Assembly (NCBI GenBank): GCA_903866915.1
Contig: CAIPPO010000202.1
Location: 1 to 54,273, forward strand
Reading direction: 5' to 3'
DNA length: 54,273 nucleotides
Origin: an uncultured Mucilaginibacter sp.
GTDB lineage: Bacteria > Bacteroidota > Bacteroidia > Sphingobacteriales > Sphingobacteriaceae
Shown here in pieces: positions 1-8,657 of this stretch. Position numbers and translations under genes: made by a program. The notes below the pieces were generated by a model. It saw only the letters and a list, made by a program, of their open reading frames with translations. It was not told where the DNA came from and ran no database searches. How positions within the stretch are numbered: position 1 is the stretch's first letter; each line of letters starts with the position of its first letter.

Positions 1-18
1 GGGGCTTTCTTGTTTACT

Positions 19-84
19 AGCCCGCCAGAGCCGATGGTACTGTTCCGCCTTAGGCGGACGGATCGGAGAGTAGGTCGGTGCCCA
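19..84 (+). rRNA. rrf: 5S ribosomal RNA, 3' part only
   Basis: The core AGCCCGCCAGAGCCGATGG, the GTACTG that follows it, a TCCGCC-TTA-GGCGGA hairpin and the GGAGAGTAGGTCGGTGCC ending match the 3' half of a Bacteroidota 5S rRNA. The 5' half is missing. The sequence before about position 19 is not 5S: bases 1-15 repeat the terminator tail found at 114-128. A factor-independent terminator follows directly, as expected for the end of an rrn operon. The copy may be truncated in the genome, or the window may start at an assembly break in a repeated rrn operon. The identity is secure; the exact 3' end is approximate. Confidence 0.8.
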
Positions 85-94
85 ATATTATAAG

Positions 95-127
95 AAGCCT
101 CGTAGCAATCTACGGGGCTTTCTTGTT
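95..127 (+). terminator. Factor-independent terminator of the 5S/rrn transcript
   Basis: An 11-bp stem (AAGCCTCGTAG at 95-105 with CTACGGGGCTT at 110-120, one G-U pair) closes a CAAT loop and is followed by a T-rich tail. It lies about 10 bases after the 5S end. The 15 bases GGGGCTTTCTTGTTT at 114-128 also occur at 1-15, exactly 113 bp earlier. Confidence 0.8.
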
Positions 128-131
128 TTTT

Positions 132-181
132 GTCATTGGCTTCGCGTCATTCGGTCATTTGTCCTTTGTCATTTGCGAATT
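132..181. repeat. Degenerate 7-bp periodic array, GTCATTT type
   Basis: Heptamers GTCATTG, GCTTCGC, GTCATTC, then after one extra base GTCATTT, GTCCTTT, GTCATTT, GCGAATT run end to end in the intergenic gap after the 5S terminator. The same words recur at 10321-10348 and 34465-34492. No coding potential is seen. Confidence 0.7.
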
Positions 182-199
182 CGGTGCTCACTTAAGAAA

Positions 200-286
200 T
201 ATCGAATCATGAATGTTGAATATTTAATATTGAAGAATTAGAACTTCATTATTCGATATTCAACATTCGGTGTTCGATATTCATTT
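200..286. repeat. 7-bp periodic array with inverted arms, NNNNGAA type
   Basis: The left arm is made of heptamers ending in GAA (TATCGAA, TCATGAA, TGTTGAA, a variant TATTTAA, TATTGAA; 200-234). The right arm is the reverse complement of the same kind (TTCATTA, TTCGATA, TTCAACA, TTCGGTG, TTCGATA, TTCATTT; 245-286). The arms can pair over about 27 bp with a few mismatches, so the transcript could fold into a long hairpin. A related copy lies at 48661-48735, just before an RDD-family gene. Confidence 0.7.
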
Positions 287-288
287 TA

Positions 289-363
289 ACTTAATCAACC
301 ACTCACTTAATCAACCACTCACTTAATCAACCACTCACCCAATTAACCAATCACCCACTCACC
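289..363. repeat. Tandem 16-bp repeat, three perfect copies plus degenerate tail
   Basis: ACTTAATCAACCACTC is present three times without change (289-304, 305-320, 321-336). A degenerate tail built from the same words (AATTAAC, CAATCAC, CACTCAC) follows to about 363. It ends some 35 bp before the start of the acetyltransferase gene. The 16-bp unit can be read as two heptamers plus two bases, which links it to the other 7-bp arrays. Confidence 0.8.
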
Positions 364-398
364 CTCTTTTTTTCCCCATTTATTTTTAGTTTTAGACC

Positions 399-845
399 AT
401 GAATAATATGAGTATTTGCAAAGCATTTGGTGAACTATCGGTGATTGAATTATACGAGCTGCTTCGTTTAAGAAGTGAAGTGTTTGTGGTTGAACAAAAT
501 TGTGTCTTTTTAGATATGGATAATAAGGATCAGCTTTGCCATCATTTATTGCTATATGGTGATAATGCGCTGGTTGCATACGCAAGAATTCTACCTCCAG
601 GTATATATTACGCTGAAGCTTCTATTGGGCGTGTAATTACCAGCCCTGCGTTCCGGGGAACCGGTTCGGGTAAGCTTTTGATGGAACTAGCTATAAGTGC
701 CGCAACGAAATTATTTCCTGGGCATACTATACGGATTGGAGCCCAGCTTTATGCTTTAAAGTTTTATGAGCGTTTTGGTTTCCAGCGCGATGGGGAGATT
801 TATGTAGAAGATGGTATAGACCACGTTGAAATGATTTTGACTTAA
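399..845 (+). CDS. ElaA-like GNAT family N-acetyltransferase
   Basis: A 148-residue single-domain GNAT acetyltransferase, expected to move the acetyl group of acetyl-CoA to an unknown amine. The N-terminus (LYELLRLRSEVFVVEQNCVF, about residues 18-37) is the hallmark of the ElaA subfamily. The acetyl-CoA pyrophosphate loop is seen as the segment IGRVITSPAFRGTGSGKLLM (about 77-96), and the C-terminal strand region contains FYERFGFQRDGEIYVEDGI. The length is typical for ElaA. The ATG at 399 is used here; a second ATG at 408 is also possible. The gene stands alone, directly after a repeat-filled gap, and faces queD. Cytosolic; the in vivo substrate of the family is not established. Confidence 0.88.
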   Translation: MNNMSICKAFGELSVIELYELLRLRSEVFVVEQNCVFLDMDNKDQLCHHLLLYGDNALVAYARILPPGIYYAEASIGRVITSPAFRGTGSGKLLMELAISAATKLFPGHTIRIGAQLYALKFYERFGFQRDGEIYVEDGIDHVEMILT

Positions 846-1000
846 TCTGCAATGACGTACTCCAATTTAAAAATTGCACGCCTATAATATCTGTTAATAC
901 CCAGTCCTTTCTTATCTAACGAAAATAGCGAAAGGTGCCCCTTTTTTATTGATTGGAGTCTTTGGTTTAAAATATTATGTTGCTGGTTAACAACCAGCCA

Positions 1001-1354
1001 TTATCCCTCAAAAATTACTCCTGATGTTGTCGTTTCATTGAGTTCGATCTTTTTTAGACCAGCTAGTTGCGGCTTTAATTGGTACCATAGCCATTCAGCT
1101 AATATTTCACTTGTTGGGTTTTCTAACCCCGGAATATCGTTTAAGCAATGGTGATCGAGTTTGTCCAGAAGGGGCTTAACGTAGGTTTTCAAATCGCCAA
1201 AGTCAATTACCCAACCTTCTGGCTGTTTAAGTTCACCTTCTACAAAAATGGTTAAGGTATAAGTATGACCGTGCATGTTTTTACACTTGTGTCCTTCTGG
1301 CACGAAAGGCAAATAATGCGCAGAATCAAAAATAAATTTCTTGTAAATAATCAT
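1001..1354 (-). CDS. queD: 6-carboxy-5,6,7,8-tetrahydropterin synthase (QueD/PTPS family)
   Basis: A 117-residue enzyme of the PTPS/QueD fold, which converts 7,8-dihydroneopterin triphosphate to 6-carboxytetrahydropterin in the second step of queuosine (7-deazaguanine) synthesis. The zinc ligands are visible as H13 (DSAH) and H28/H30 (CKNMHGH), the catalytic Cys as C24, and the catalytic pair in LDHHCLND (residues 66-73). NPTSE (79-83) and a late Glu in IELNETT complete the family pattern. The length fits the short bacterial QueD class. No other queuosine genes are nearby, so QueD rather than a biopterin enzyme is inferred from length and motifs. The upstream gap to the next gene (1355-1603) holds nothing recognisable. 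Confidence 0.92.
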   Translation of the reverse strand: MIIYKKFIFDSAHYLPFVPEGHKCKNMHGHTYTLTIFVEGELKQPEGWVIDFGDLKTYVKPLLDKLDHHCLNDIPGLENPTSEILAEWLWYQLKPQLAGLKKIELNETTTSGVIFEG

Positions 1355-1603
1355 AAAATGTAAAGATGCGTCAAAAAATGGATTCCCGGAATTTTTGGGT
1401 ATATTTTAGTGGTATTAATTGCCCCGATAGCCACCGGAAGGTTATTTTGGTTAGGCGATGATTGCTGATTATTTATATTCGAAATAGACGCGGTAACCTT
1501 GCATCAATAGGCAAATGTATCAGGAAGTTAGTAGTATTTACAGGATGGCCTGGAACCCCAACAGGGTTGACCCAAATAGACTATTAATTTTACAATTACA
1601 CCA

Positions 1604-3157
1604 CTAAAGCACTTTATATAATACCCAGTTATCTGTTTCATAAACCTTTTGCAGATTCACATTACTATCTGATTTATGAATTGCAGGCAGGTATTTGTTA
1701 TTGAGTTGGGTATAACCTGTTAGGGGGTTGCGGTCTGTGGCGATCAAAATATAATTTACATAATGTTCTGGGGCTTCACTTGCACTAAGATAAGTTTCCT
1801 GGTAAGGTAACGTAAGGCGCTGAACGTGATGTGTAAATGCGATTACCGGGTAGGCAACAGCATCATCCATCATGATTTGCTGATCGTTTGGAAGCGTGTC
1901 GAGGAAGGAAGCCATTTCTTTGTTTTCTACTTGCCCGTTGTTTGGGGAGGAATGTATCAGCGTAGTAATAAACTCCCGCTCCTCGTCAATAAATGAATTT
2001 TTTAGGAAAAAGAAACCTGCAAATAATTGTACTATGACAGTGGCAGTCAGCAGGGTTTTCATCATACGCTGGTTCTCGTGCCGGTGCCCACGGAACACGA
2101 CACACAAAAGCGATAGAATTAGGAAAATGAGAAAATATTCTTGCGAAAGGAATATCTTATCGTATTTGATCTGCAGAAACTCAACAAAGCCAAATGGCGC
2201 CGCTATAGTCAATATCTGGTAAGTATTATGTCTGAACAGGTAAATGGCTATAATTATCATCGGGCAGTAGAGTGCGATACTAGCTGTAACCAGCGGCGAT
2301 ATCTGTGACGATTGATAATGTGCAAAACTAGTGGCTTGTTCGAACCCAAGCCTGTCGGCCAGTACGGTCCATGTTGCATATGGACTATCGAGGAAGTAGT
2401 CGAGGTCGTTCGCGTGGGTCAAATTCAGCATCTTAAAAATGGCGATTGAAGCAAGCGGCAACAGGAAAATTATAATATAGATAGCAAAAGTTTTATTGAT
2501 TAATTTACGCCTCAGTGCTGGCGTATTAAAACTCTGTACCAGCCTGAATACCGTCTCCGTCTCACTCAAATTCATACTTTGGGTTGCGATAAAAAGTACA
2601 AGCGGAATGAAGAATAGGGTGAGCCAGATAAACTTATAATCGCAAAATACAAGGACCACCAGGAAAATACTGGCTATTGAAACGTGGAAAGTAGTGTTAG
2701 ATTTATAATACCTGAGAATATGATAAAAAAATTGGAACAAGCAAATGAGCACCAGGTAAATGGATTTACCAGAACAAGCAGTGTATAGCAATCCTGGATG
2801 CAGGGCAAAGAGTATTAGCAGGATGAGCATATAATAGTCATCGTGACTACGCTTGGTAAGCGTACGCGCCATAATGAAAAATAATATAGCGGTTCCGATT
2901 GCTGATGCAAAGACGGGACCTAAAAGAAAATTTTTATAAGAGAATATTGTTGAGCCGTAAAATGGCAAGATTGGCGAAGTAAGTCCCATCACTTTAAGCC
3001 GGTTGCCGATACCTTCAAATAAGATCTTATTTTTTTCGGCATAGAAGAGCGATTCCTGGTTGTGATAGCCAATGTTGTGCAGGTAAATACCCAGAAACAA
3101 GTAATATGCCGCTAAAAGCAGTGTGAGAATAATGAGATATAAGGTGCGCTTATGCAT
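1604..3157 (-). CDS. Multi-pass membrane protein of a polysaccharide operon (GT39/ArnT-like topology)
   Basis: A 517-residue integral membrane protein with about ten hydrophobic segments, starting with a signal-anchor at residues 5-27, and a soluble C-terminal domain of about 120 residues (roughly 395-517). The topology resembles GT-C glycosyltransferases (ArnT/PMT-like), but no secure catalytic motif is visible, so the activity is unassigned. Its ATG overlaps the stop codon of the upstream GT2 synthase by one base (TAATG), which points to translational coupling. It is the last gene of the four-gene minus-strand operon (kinase, BcsB-like, GT2, this protein). A role in glycan transfer or in assembling the polymer made by the GT2 enzyme is inferred. 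Confidence 0.7.
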   Translation of the reverse strand: MHKRTLYLIILTLLLAAYYLFLGIYLHNIGYHNQESLFYAEKNKILFEGIGNRLKVMGLTSPILPFYGSTIFSYKNFLLGPVFASAIGTAILFFIMARTLTKRSHDDYYMLILLILFALHPGLLYTACSGKSIYLVLICLFQFFYHILRYYKSNTTFHVSIASIFLVVLVFCDYKFIWLTLFFIPLVLFIATQSMNLSETETVFRLVQSFNTPALRRKLINKTFAIYIIIFLLPLASIAIFKMLNLTHANDLDYFLDSPYATWTVLADRLGFEQATSFAHYQSSQISPLVTASIALYCPMIIIAIYLFRHNTYQILTIAAPFGFVEFLQIKYDKIFLSQEYFLIFLILSLLCVVFRGHRHENQRMMKTLLTATVIVQLFAGFFFLKNSFIDEEREFITTLIHSSPNNGQVENKEMASFLDTLPNDQQIMMDDAVAYPVIAFTHHVQRLTLPYQETYLSASEAPEHYVNYILIATDRNPLTGYTQLNNKYLPAIHKSDSNVNLQKVYETDNWVLYKVL

Positions 3158-5001
3158 TACTTGATCACGTTGGTTGCACTGTTTACCTTGCTCAGACCAT
3201 GATTGGTTTTTTCCCAGTAAAATGGTTTTACCACCAATTGGTAAAGTCCCATATAAGCGGCTGCCGAATGAAGCAGCCAGTAAATTGGATTGGCAATAGC
3301 AAACAAAATCAGTTCGTAAAAACGGCGTTTAAATACTGCCATCATATTTACATAAATCATCAGGATATTGCCGACCATCAGGTTAAAGATTGATACAAAA
3401 AGAACCCAGTCGGGAAAAAGCAATTTAATGGATGATATGTCAAAAATAACGTATATCAGGAAAATGATAAGCAAAATAGGGTAAAACAAAAAGGTAATTG
3501 GGGTGGCACCAACAAAGAAGTTGAAGCCCAAAAAACCTCTGATGCCAATTTTCCTAATCAGTCTTGCCGGGTTGCGCATATGCACCAGGTAAGTTTGCAT
3601 ATAGCCTTTGATCCAACGCGATCGCTGCCGTATCCAATTGATCGGCTCGTTGTTGGCTTCTTCGTAGGTAGTGGAGTTAACAAGCGCAACTTTATAACCT
3701 TTGGCATAAGCCCGCACACCCAGGTCGGCATCTTCTGTAACGTTGAAGGGATCCCAGGCACCTAATTCTAACAGCGCGTCAAGTTTAAAGTGATTACTAG
3801 TGCCACCTAGCGGTATTGGAATATCGAGTGTATCCAGTCCAGGCAGCATATAATCAAACCAAAACGAATATTCGAGTGTAAACATTCGCGTCAAAAAGTT
3901 CTCGTTCCGGTTAAAGTAATTGAGGGCACTTTGTACGCAGATATACTGTTCGGGCAATTTGTTGAACAGGGTGACGACTTTCTTCAACTGATCTGAATCA
4001 GGTACATCCTCGGCATCATAAATAGTCAGGTATTTACCCCGGGCAAACCGTAAACCGTAGTTACAGGCTTTGGGCTTGGTTTTAGGCTGATGGTAAGGTA
4101 CGATAACCACATCAAATACGCCCGGGAAATCAAGGTTACGAACGGCGTTCAGCGTTTGATCATCTCCTTCCTCAATTAATAGCTTAACATCTAGTTTTTC
4201 ACGGGGATAGTCTATGCTTTGAAGATTCCAGATCAGTTTTTTTATTAGTTTATCCTCTTTATAAACCGGCAACAGTATCGTATAAACTGGCATCTGATCG
4301 TTGTGTGCATGTGCCAGTTCGTGTTTGGTAACAGCCTGATACAATTCAAAACGTGAACCTACAAGCGCAAGAAAAAGTTTAAAGATAATTGCTACCAGAA
4401 AAAACACACTCATGATGATATTTACGATCACCATTACAGCTTTAAAGTGAAGAACAGCCCCTACGGCGAAAAGCGCCAGTAGCAGGAAGAATATGATCAG
4501 CTGAGGATTAGTAAAAGTAGTTAAAGCGGAGCTATTTGGGTCCTTATTGAGTAAGTCAAATACAGCCGATTTAACATATTCTCCGCCGAGCAGGATATGA
4601 CTTAAACGCGTGATCTCCAGGTCGTCAGCTACGACGATCTCGGCATCCAGGTTATACGTCATTTTTACGAAATCAACAAACAGCCTGTCGGATGGATCGG
4701 CCATTAATGTTACCACTTTGCCGTTTTCAATCCGCAACGGCAAAGCCATATGTGCATCGGCAAAAATTAAAGTAATATGTTTCAGAACATCAACATCAAA
4801 TGCTTCGTCGCGCACCGGTTGAAACTCGTAACCTGCATTATTGAGTGAACGACCATAATTTTTTCGGGAAATATAACCCTGGCCAAGTGCTACCTTGATG
4901 AACGATTGTTCGGTAGCAATTGCAAGAGCTTCAATTTTTTCCCGGTCGGTTCTCGCCAGGAAACCATCTCTTACCAAAAGCTCAGGAACCGAAATTGTCA
5001 T
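3157..5001 (-). CDS. Processive GT2 family glycosyltransferase with N-terminal MshEN/GspE-N-like domain
   Basis: A 614-residue membrane synthase. Residues 1-150 look like the type II secretion ATPase N-terminal domain (GspE-N/MshEN, an LLVRDGFL...ALGQGYI pattern), which in other proteins can bind cyclic di-GMP. Two membrane helices follow (166-185, 188-210), then a cytosolic GT2 domain (238-470) with DxD-type DAED (329-332), the acceptor-site acid in TED (422-424) and the Q459xxRW motif of processive synthases such as cellulose synthase. At least three more helices form the C-terminal pore region (about 488-590). No PilZ domain is present. It follows a BcsB-like gene and precedes a membrane protein with one-base overlap, so it is inferred to polymerise and extrude a surface polysaccharide. 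The sugar is unknown. Confidence 0.88.
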   Translation of the reverse strand: MTISVPELLVRDGFLARTDREKIEALAIATEQSFIKVALGQGYISRKNYGRSLNNAGYEFQPVRDEAFDVDVLKHITLIFADAHMALPLRIENGKVVTLMADPSDRLFVDFVKMTYNLDAEIVVADDLEITRLSHILLGGEYVKSAVFDLLNKDPNSSALTTFTNPQLIIFFLLLALFAVGAVLHFKAVMVIVNIIMSVFFLVAIIFKLFLALVGSRFELYQAVTKHELAHAHNDQMPVYTILLPVYKEDKLIKKLIWNLQSIDYPREKLDVKLLIEEGDDQTLNAVRNLDFPGVFDVVIVPYHQPKTKPKACNYGLRFARGKYLTIYDAEDVPDSDQLKKVVTLFNKLPEQYICVQSALNYFNRNENFLTRMFTLEYSFWFDYMLPGLDTLDIPIPLGGTSNHFKLDALLELGAWDPFNVTEDADLGVRAYAKGYKVALVNSTTYEEANNEPINWIRQRSRWIKGYMQTYLVHMRNPARLIRKIGIRGFLGFNFFVGATPITFLFYPILLIIFLIYVIFDISSIKLLFPDWVLFVSIFNLMVGNILMIYVNMMAVFKRRFYELILFAIANPIYWLLHSAAAYMGLYQLVVKPFYWEKTNHGLSKVNSATNVIK

Positions 5002-5087
5002 TTGTGTTATTTAAGATCCCCGGCCAAAAATTTATCCTGGAAAGCTGTAGGATATTGATCGCGGACAAAGTGATTTAATTTTATTTA

Positions 5088-5125
5088 ACCCTTTCCTGCC
5101 GGCCTTCCGGATAACAGGGAAGGGT
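5088..5125 (-). other. Intercistronic stem-loop between bcsB-like and GT2 genes
   Basis: An 11-bp inverted repeat (ACCCTTTCCTG at 5088-5098, CAGGGAAGGGT at 5115-5125, one G-U/A-C position) encloses a 16-base loop that itself contains CCGG...CCGG. It sits in the 140-bp gap inside the operon. No T-run follows on the minus strand, so it is more likely an RNA-stability or processing hairpin than a full terminator. It could set different levels for the two neighbouring proteins. Confidence 0.5.
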
Positions 5126-5141
5126 ATTCTTCAGCCGTCAA

Positions 5142-7202
5142 TTAATCATTAAATAATTCCTGCGATTTTTGCACCCTCGAACGTACAAAAAGGAATGACA
5201 TCAGGATCAGGACCAATATACCTAAAAGGATGTACAGGTTATATTGCTCCCAAAACTCAGTCAGCTTGCTTTTTGAATCGAAATAATCGACGCTTTCACT
5301 CGACTTGTTAATGTTAAACAGGTATTTGTTGCCATTAACATCAGAGATGCACATATTGCTCGACAGTGTCGATAATTGCTCAGTAATAGACCTGGATGCT
5401 GCAAGAAATGCATCAGCTTGCTGACTGCCTGTTGCCGTGATGACTAAAACAGCGTTATTACTGCGGCCGTAAAAGATCTGTGCCAGGCCGTTGCTCACTG
5501 AATCAGAAAGCCTGTACACTTCCTTGTTGTTTTCGTTATTCAATATCCTGAATTTCTTATCGAACTGGATAGGTGCATCAGGTAAACTGGCCTGCGACAA
5601 CAATTGGTCGTGGGGAGATAATAATGCTACTATATTATATTTCTTCAGTTCCGGCGCATGTACATCGTCCGAATAAACAAACTGAGGGAAGTTATTGGCA
5701 TTGATGTTATTGTTAAGCTCATAAATGATCTCGCCCATTGCGGCAGCTGCGTATTTAGCATATTCTTTGCTTACCACAACAAGTGTAGTGCCGGTATTGA
5801 AAGCTTCGGGATATTGATAAAAACTTAGGTCGTTGGTGATAAATGGATTTTTAGATTCCAGGTACGACTTATCGACATCAATTTCTGCAAAGAAATTAGT
5901 GAAGGAATTGATACAATTACCGCTGCTTGGGTAAATACGGAACTCGGCTTCAACCGTATTATATTTATGATGCTGGTAACGGTTGATGCTAACAGAAGTA
6001 TTTAATTTGCCGGTTGCATCCAATCGTTCGCTACTGATGAGCATGCCGTTAAGGTATACGTTAAAATAACCACGGTCGCCTGGCGTAAGACTGCTGTAAT
6101 TAGCCACAAAATGAAGTTCAACTTCTTTTGGAGTGAAACTAAAGTCGCTGTTTTTAAAGCTGTACACGTTAGTCAGCGAGCCTATGCCCGACATGAAGTT
6201 AGGTGCACCACCAATTTGACGCAGCGTTAATCGTGTACGGTTTTCGTCGACAGTTTTGAAGAAATTGTTTTCTGCGTTTTGAATCAGCAGGTATTCGCCG
6301 AATGACGAGTTCAGAATATTTAAATTTCCCAGCGCTGTAATTGTCTTTTCATAACCTACATCATCGCCACCGGTCACGTATAGAATTTCACTTGGAACAG
6401 TTTGATCGCCAGCTTTTGATTTGCTGCCTGAGGCTAAAGTGTTGTCAACCACTAATTTTTTCTTCAGGAAAAGTAAGCCCTGACCCGAAGCCGGTGTAAC
6501 GGTAATAGAAGTTCTTTCATTATCCTGCAAGCTGCTCCATTTGCCTACTTTAATATAGTTGTGAACGGTGTCGGGTAACAAATCTTCCTGGTAAACTTTG
6601 ATATCTTTATTTAGGGTCTTTTTTAACCTCGCATATGCCCAGGCAACTGCTTTTAGATCGTGAAGCGAAGGATTTACAGGATAAACAATAGCTCTTTTTG
6701 ATTCGAAACAATTACTGATATTAACATTGTTAAAGAAGTTTGTATTTGTCTTGATCAGCGAAAGGTACGAATAGTCTTTTACCTTTACCCACATTGCTGG
6801 GTTGTCAAGATCCTTACATTTGTCGTCAGAAACAGTTAGCAGTGTTTTTACCTGTATCTTCAAAAACTTGTCCGCGGGAAGATCCTCCGGTGCAAGGTTG
6901 ATGGTTATTTTTTCAACGGTATCTTTCGTTAGCCTTGCGCTATAGGCCGGACGTTCGTTAATCACGATATTAACAAAGGAATGATCTTTAATCAATGCCT
7001 GTGAAGGTTCGATATAAAGAACCAGTTTACTGCCTTTCATTTCAACCAGCGGGCTTATTTTAAGGTAAAATGAACTGGCACCAATCATACCATAGATTGG
7101 TTCGTCGTCGTGTCCCATCGCTTTGAACGATACAATGCTTTGCGCTAATGATGCGGTGCTCAGCAATAATGCAAGGGCAAAAACGCTAAAAAATTTATTC
7201 AT
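5142..7202 (-). CDS. BcsB-like periplasmic/membrane partner of the GT2 synthase
   Basis: A 686-residue exported protein with a signal peptide (residues 1-20, ending LAQ) and one C-terminal transmembrane helix (about 654-674, followed by basic residues). Between them is a repeated layout of beta-rich and alpha/beta domains like cellulose synthase subunit BcsB: an NIVINERPAYSARL-type jelly-roll strand early on, a CKDLDNPAMWVKV motif near residue 135, and a second jelly-roll-like part around residues 370-450. BcsB anchors the inner-membrane synthase and guides the nascent glycan through the periplasm. The position directly before the GT2 gene fits that role. Cellulose itself is not implied, because no BcsC, BcsZ or PilZ domain is present in the window. 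Confidence 0.8.
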   Translation of the reverse strand: MNKFFSVFALALLLSTASLAQSIVSFKAMGHDDEPIYGMIGASSFYLKISPLVEMKGSKLVLYIEPSQALIKDHSFVNIVINERPAYSARLTKDTVEKITINLAPEDLPADKFLKIQVKTLLTVSDDKCKDLDNPAMWVKVKDYSYLSLIKTNTNFFNNVNISNCFESKRAIVYPVNPSLHDLKAVAWAYARLKKTLNKDIKVYQEDLLPDTVHNYIKVGKWSSLQDNERTSITVTPASGQGLLFLKKKLVVDNTLASGSKSKAGDQTVPSEILYVTGGDDVGYEKTITALGNLNILNSSFGEYLLIQNAENNFFKTVDENRTRLTLRQIGGAPNFMSGIGSLTNVYSFKNSDFSFTPKEVELHFVANYSSLTPGDRGYFNVYLNGMLISSERLDATGKLNTSVSINRYQHHKYNTVEAEFRIYPSSGNCINSFTNFFAEIDVDKSYLESKNPFITNDLSFYQYPEAFNTGTTLVVVSKEYAKYAAAAMGEIIYELNNNINANNFPQFVYSDDVHAPELKKYNIVALLSPHDQLLSQASLPDAPIQFDKKFRILNNENNKEVYRLSDSVSNGLAQIFYGRSNNAVLVITATGSQQADAFLAASRSITEQLSTLSSNMCISDVNGNKYLFNINKSSESVDYFDSKSKLTEFWEQYNLYILLGILVLILMSFLFVRSRVQKSQELFND

Positions 7203-7214
7203 TGGGTCTTTTTA

Positions 7215-8657
7215 TTAATTGATCACGTTAAATTCTACTCTAAAATAATTGCCATGGTCGTCACTGCGATAAGTGAGTTCGCCACCCATTTCCTGGGTCA
7301 TTAGTTTGGCTATCGACAAGCCAAGACCAAGTCGGCTTTCAACATTGGCATTAGCGTCATTCAGGGTTTTCAGTTTATTAAACATCATGTCAAGTTCATC
7401 CTGGCCAATAGCGATACCCTCGTCTTTTATTTCAAATACAAAACGCTGGCGCTGCAGGCTGGTTACCACATTGATGCTGTTATTTGTTTGCGAAAATTTG
7501 ATAATATTGGATAACAAGTTTTGGAATATCTGCCCGGTAAACACCCGGTCGAGCTTCACATTGAGCGGCAGTTTCAGGATATTATCTACCAGGTGAATAT
7601 TTTTCATCTGAGCGGTTTCAACCAATCCCCTGAAAACATGCACTACTTCCTGGTTAATATCAAATACCTCCATGTTGAACTTTAATTCGGCGGATTCGAT
7701 CTCGCGAACATCCATTAATTTACTCAACATATACTGAATCTTTTCGGCCGATTCTCCAATATAGCCGACAAACTCTTTCTGATCGGCGCTTAGTCGTTCT
7801 TCTTCATCTTTCAGCATATTATTACTCATGATGATAGAACCTACCAGGTTTTTCAAGTCGTGCCCTGCTATGTTGATAAAACTGTTCTTTTGCTCGTCCA
7901 GTTTGCGCAGCCGTTCATATTGCAGATCAATAATGTGGTTTTTTTCGCTGATATCCCTGTTTTGAGCCTTTAACTGTTCGTTTGATTTTTCGATCACTAT
8001 TTGCTGATGTACTTCGCGGCTGATCACCTTGTGTCTGGCATTGGGGATGAGGCACGAAATGATTAATATAATGAAGAAATATTCGCCGCCATTAGTAATA
8101 AATACATCAATTGTTGATTCGCTGAAAAGGTTGAAAAACACAGCCAGCATTAACAATGATAAAAGTCCCTGCAAAATAGAGTTAATAGGTTCCCAAAAAA
8201 CCTGCATATTAAAGAAGATAACTACGGATGCATAGAGCAGGAAGTAGATGTTTAATGCTCCCGGATTGACAAGAGTACATATCAATGCCGAAGTTGCCGA
8301 AAGCAGGAAAAAAGCGATATGTAACAGAATACGGTGGTTGTATTGTTTACCATGCATCCAGGTATATAAAATGTACAGGATTAGGGTAATGATGATACGC
8401 ACAATGAAGAACTGCATGGCAATATCCTTGGCGTAAATAAAATCGGGTATGCTGAACAACCAATAAAGCAATATGATTGTCCAGATGATATTATTAGTTT
8501 GAAACCAGGCTTTTTTGGTTATTTCCCTGGAAAATTCTTCTTTATTGATTTGGACGAGCATCAGTGAATTTTTCTTAAATATAAAAAGGATTAAACCGGT
8601 CGTTAATTTTAGCGTGAATAAAGTAAAAATAAATAAAAAAATGCGGCTTATCAACAA
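7215..8657 (-). CDS. Membrane sensor histidine kinase, first gene of the polysaccharide operon
   Basis: A 480-residue kinase with six to seven N-terminal hydrophobic segments (residues 5-205) and no large extracytoplasmic domain. A coiled coil (about 210-258) follows, then a HisKA-type dimerisation domain with H266 in HDLKN, and a HATPase_c domain with the N-box (N380, N384), a DEG box (412-414) and GLGLSIAK (444-451). There is no receiver domain and no response-regulator gene next to it, so its partner is elsewhere. It lies 12 bases before the BcsB-like gene, which suggests that it is co-transcribed with the polymer machinery. The nature of the signal is unknown; the all-membrane sensor suggests an envelope cue (inference). 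Confidence 0.9.
   Translation of the reverse strand: MLISRIFLFIFTLFTLKLTTGLILFIFKKNSLMLVQINKEEFSREITKKAWFQTNNIIWTIILLYWLFSIPDFIYAKDIAMQFFIVRIIITLILYILYTWMHGKQYNHRILLHIAFFLLSATSALICTLVNPGALNIYFLLYASVVIFFNMQVFWEPINSILQGLLSLLMLAVFFNLFSESTIDVFITNGGEYFFIILIISCLIPNARHKVISREVHQQIVIEKSNEQLKAQNRDISEKNHIIDLQYERLRKLDEQKNSFINIAGHDLKNLVGSIIMSNNMLKDEEERLSADQKEFVGYIGESAEKIQYMLSKLMDVREIESAELKFNMEVFDINQEVVHVFRGLVETAQMKNIHLVDNILKLPLNVKLDRVFTGQIFQNLLSNIIKFSQTNNSINVVTSLQRQRFVFEIKDEGIAIGQDELDMMFNKLKTLNDANANVESRLGLGLSIAKLMTQEMGGELTYRSDDHGNYFRVEFNVIN

Noticed and set aside
289..363. CRISPR array near the left end
   Set aside because: The 16-bp units are directly adjacent with no spacers, and no cas genes are present. 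The same holds for the heptamer arrays.
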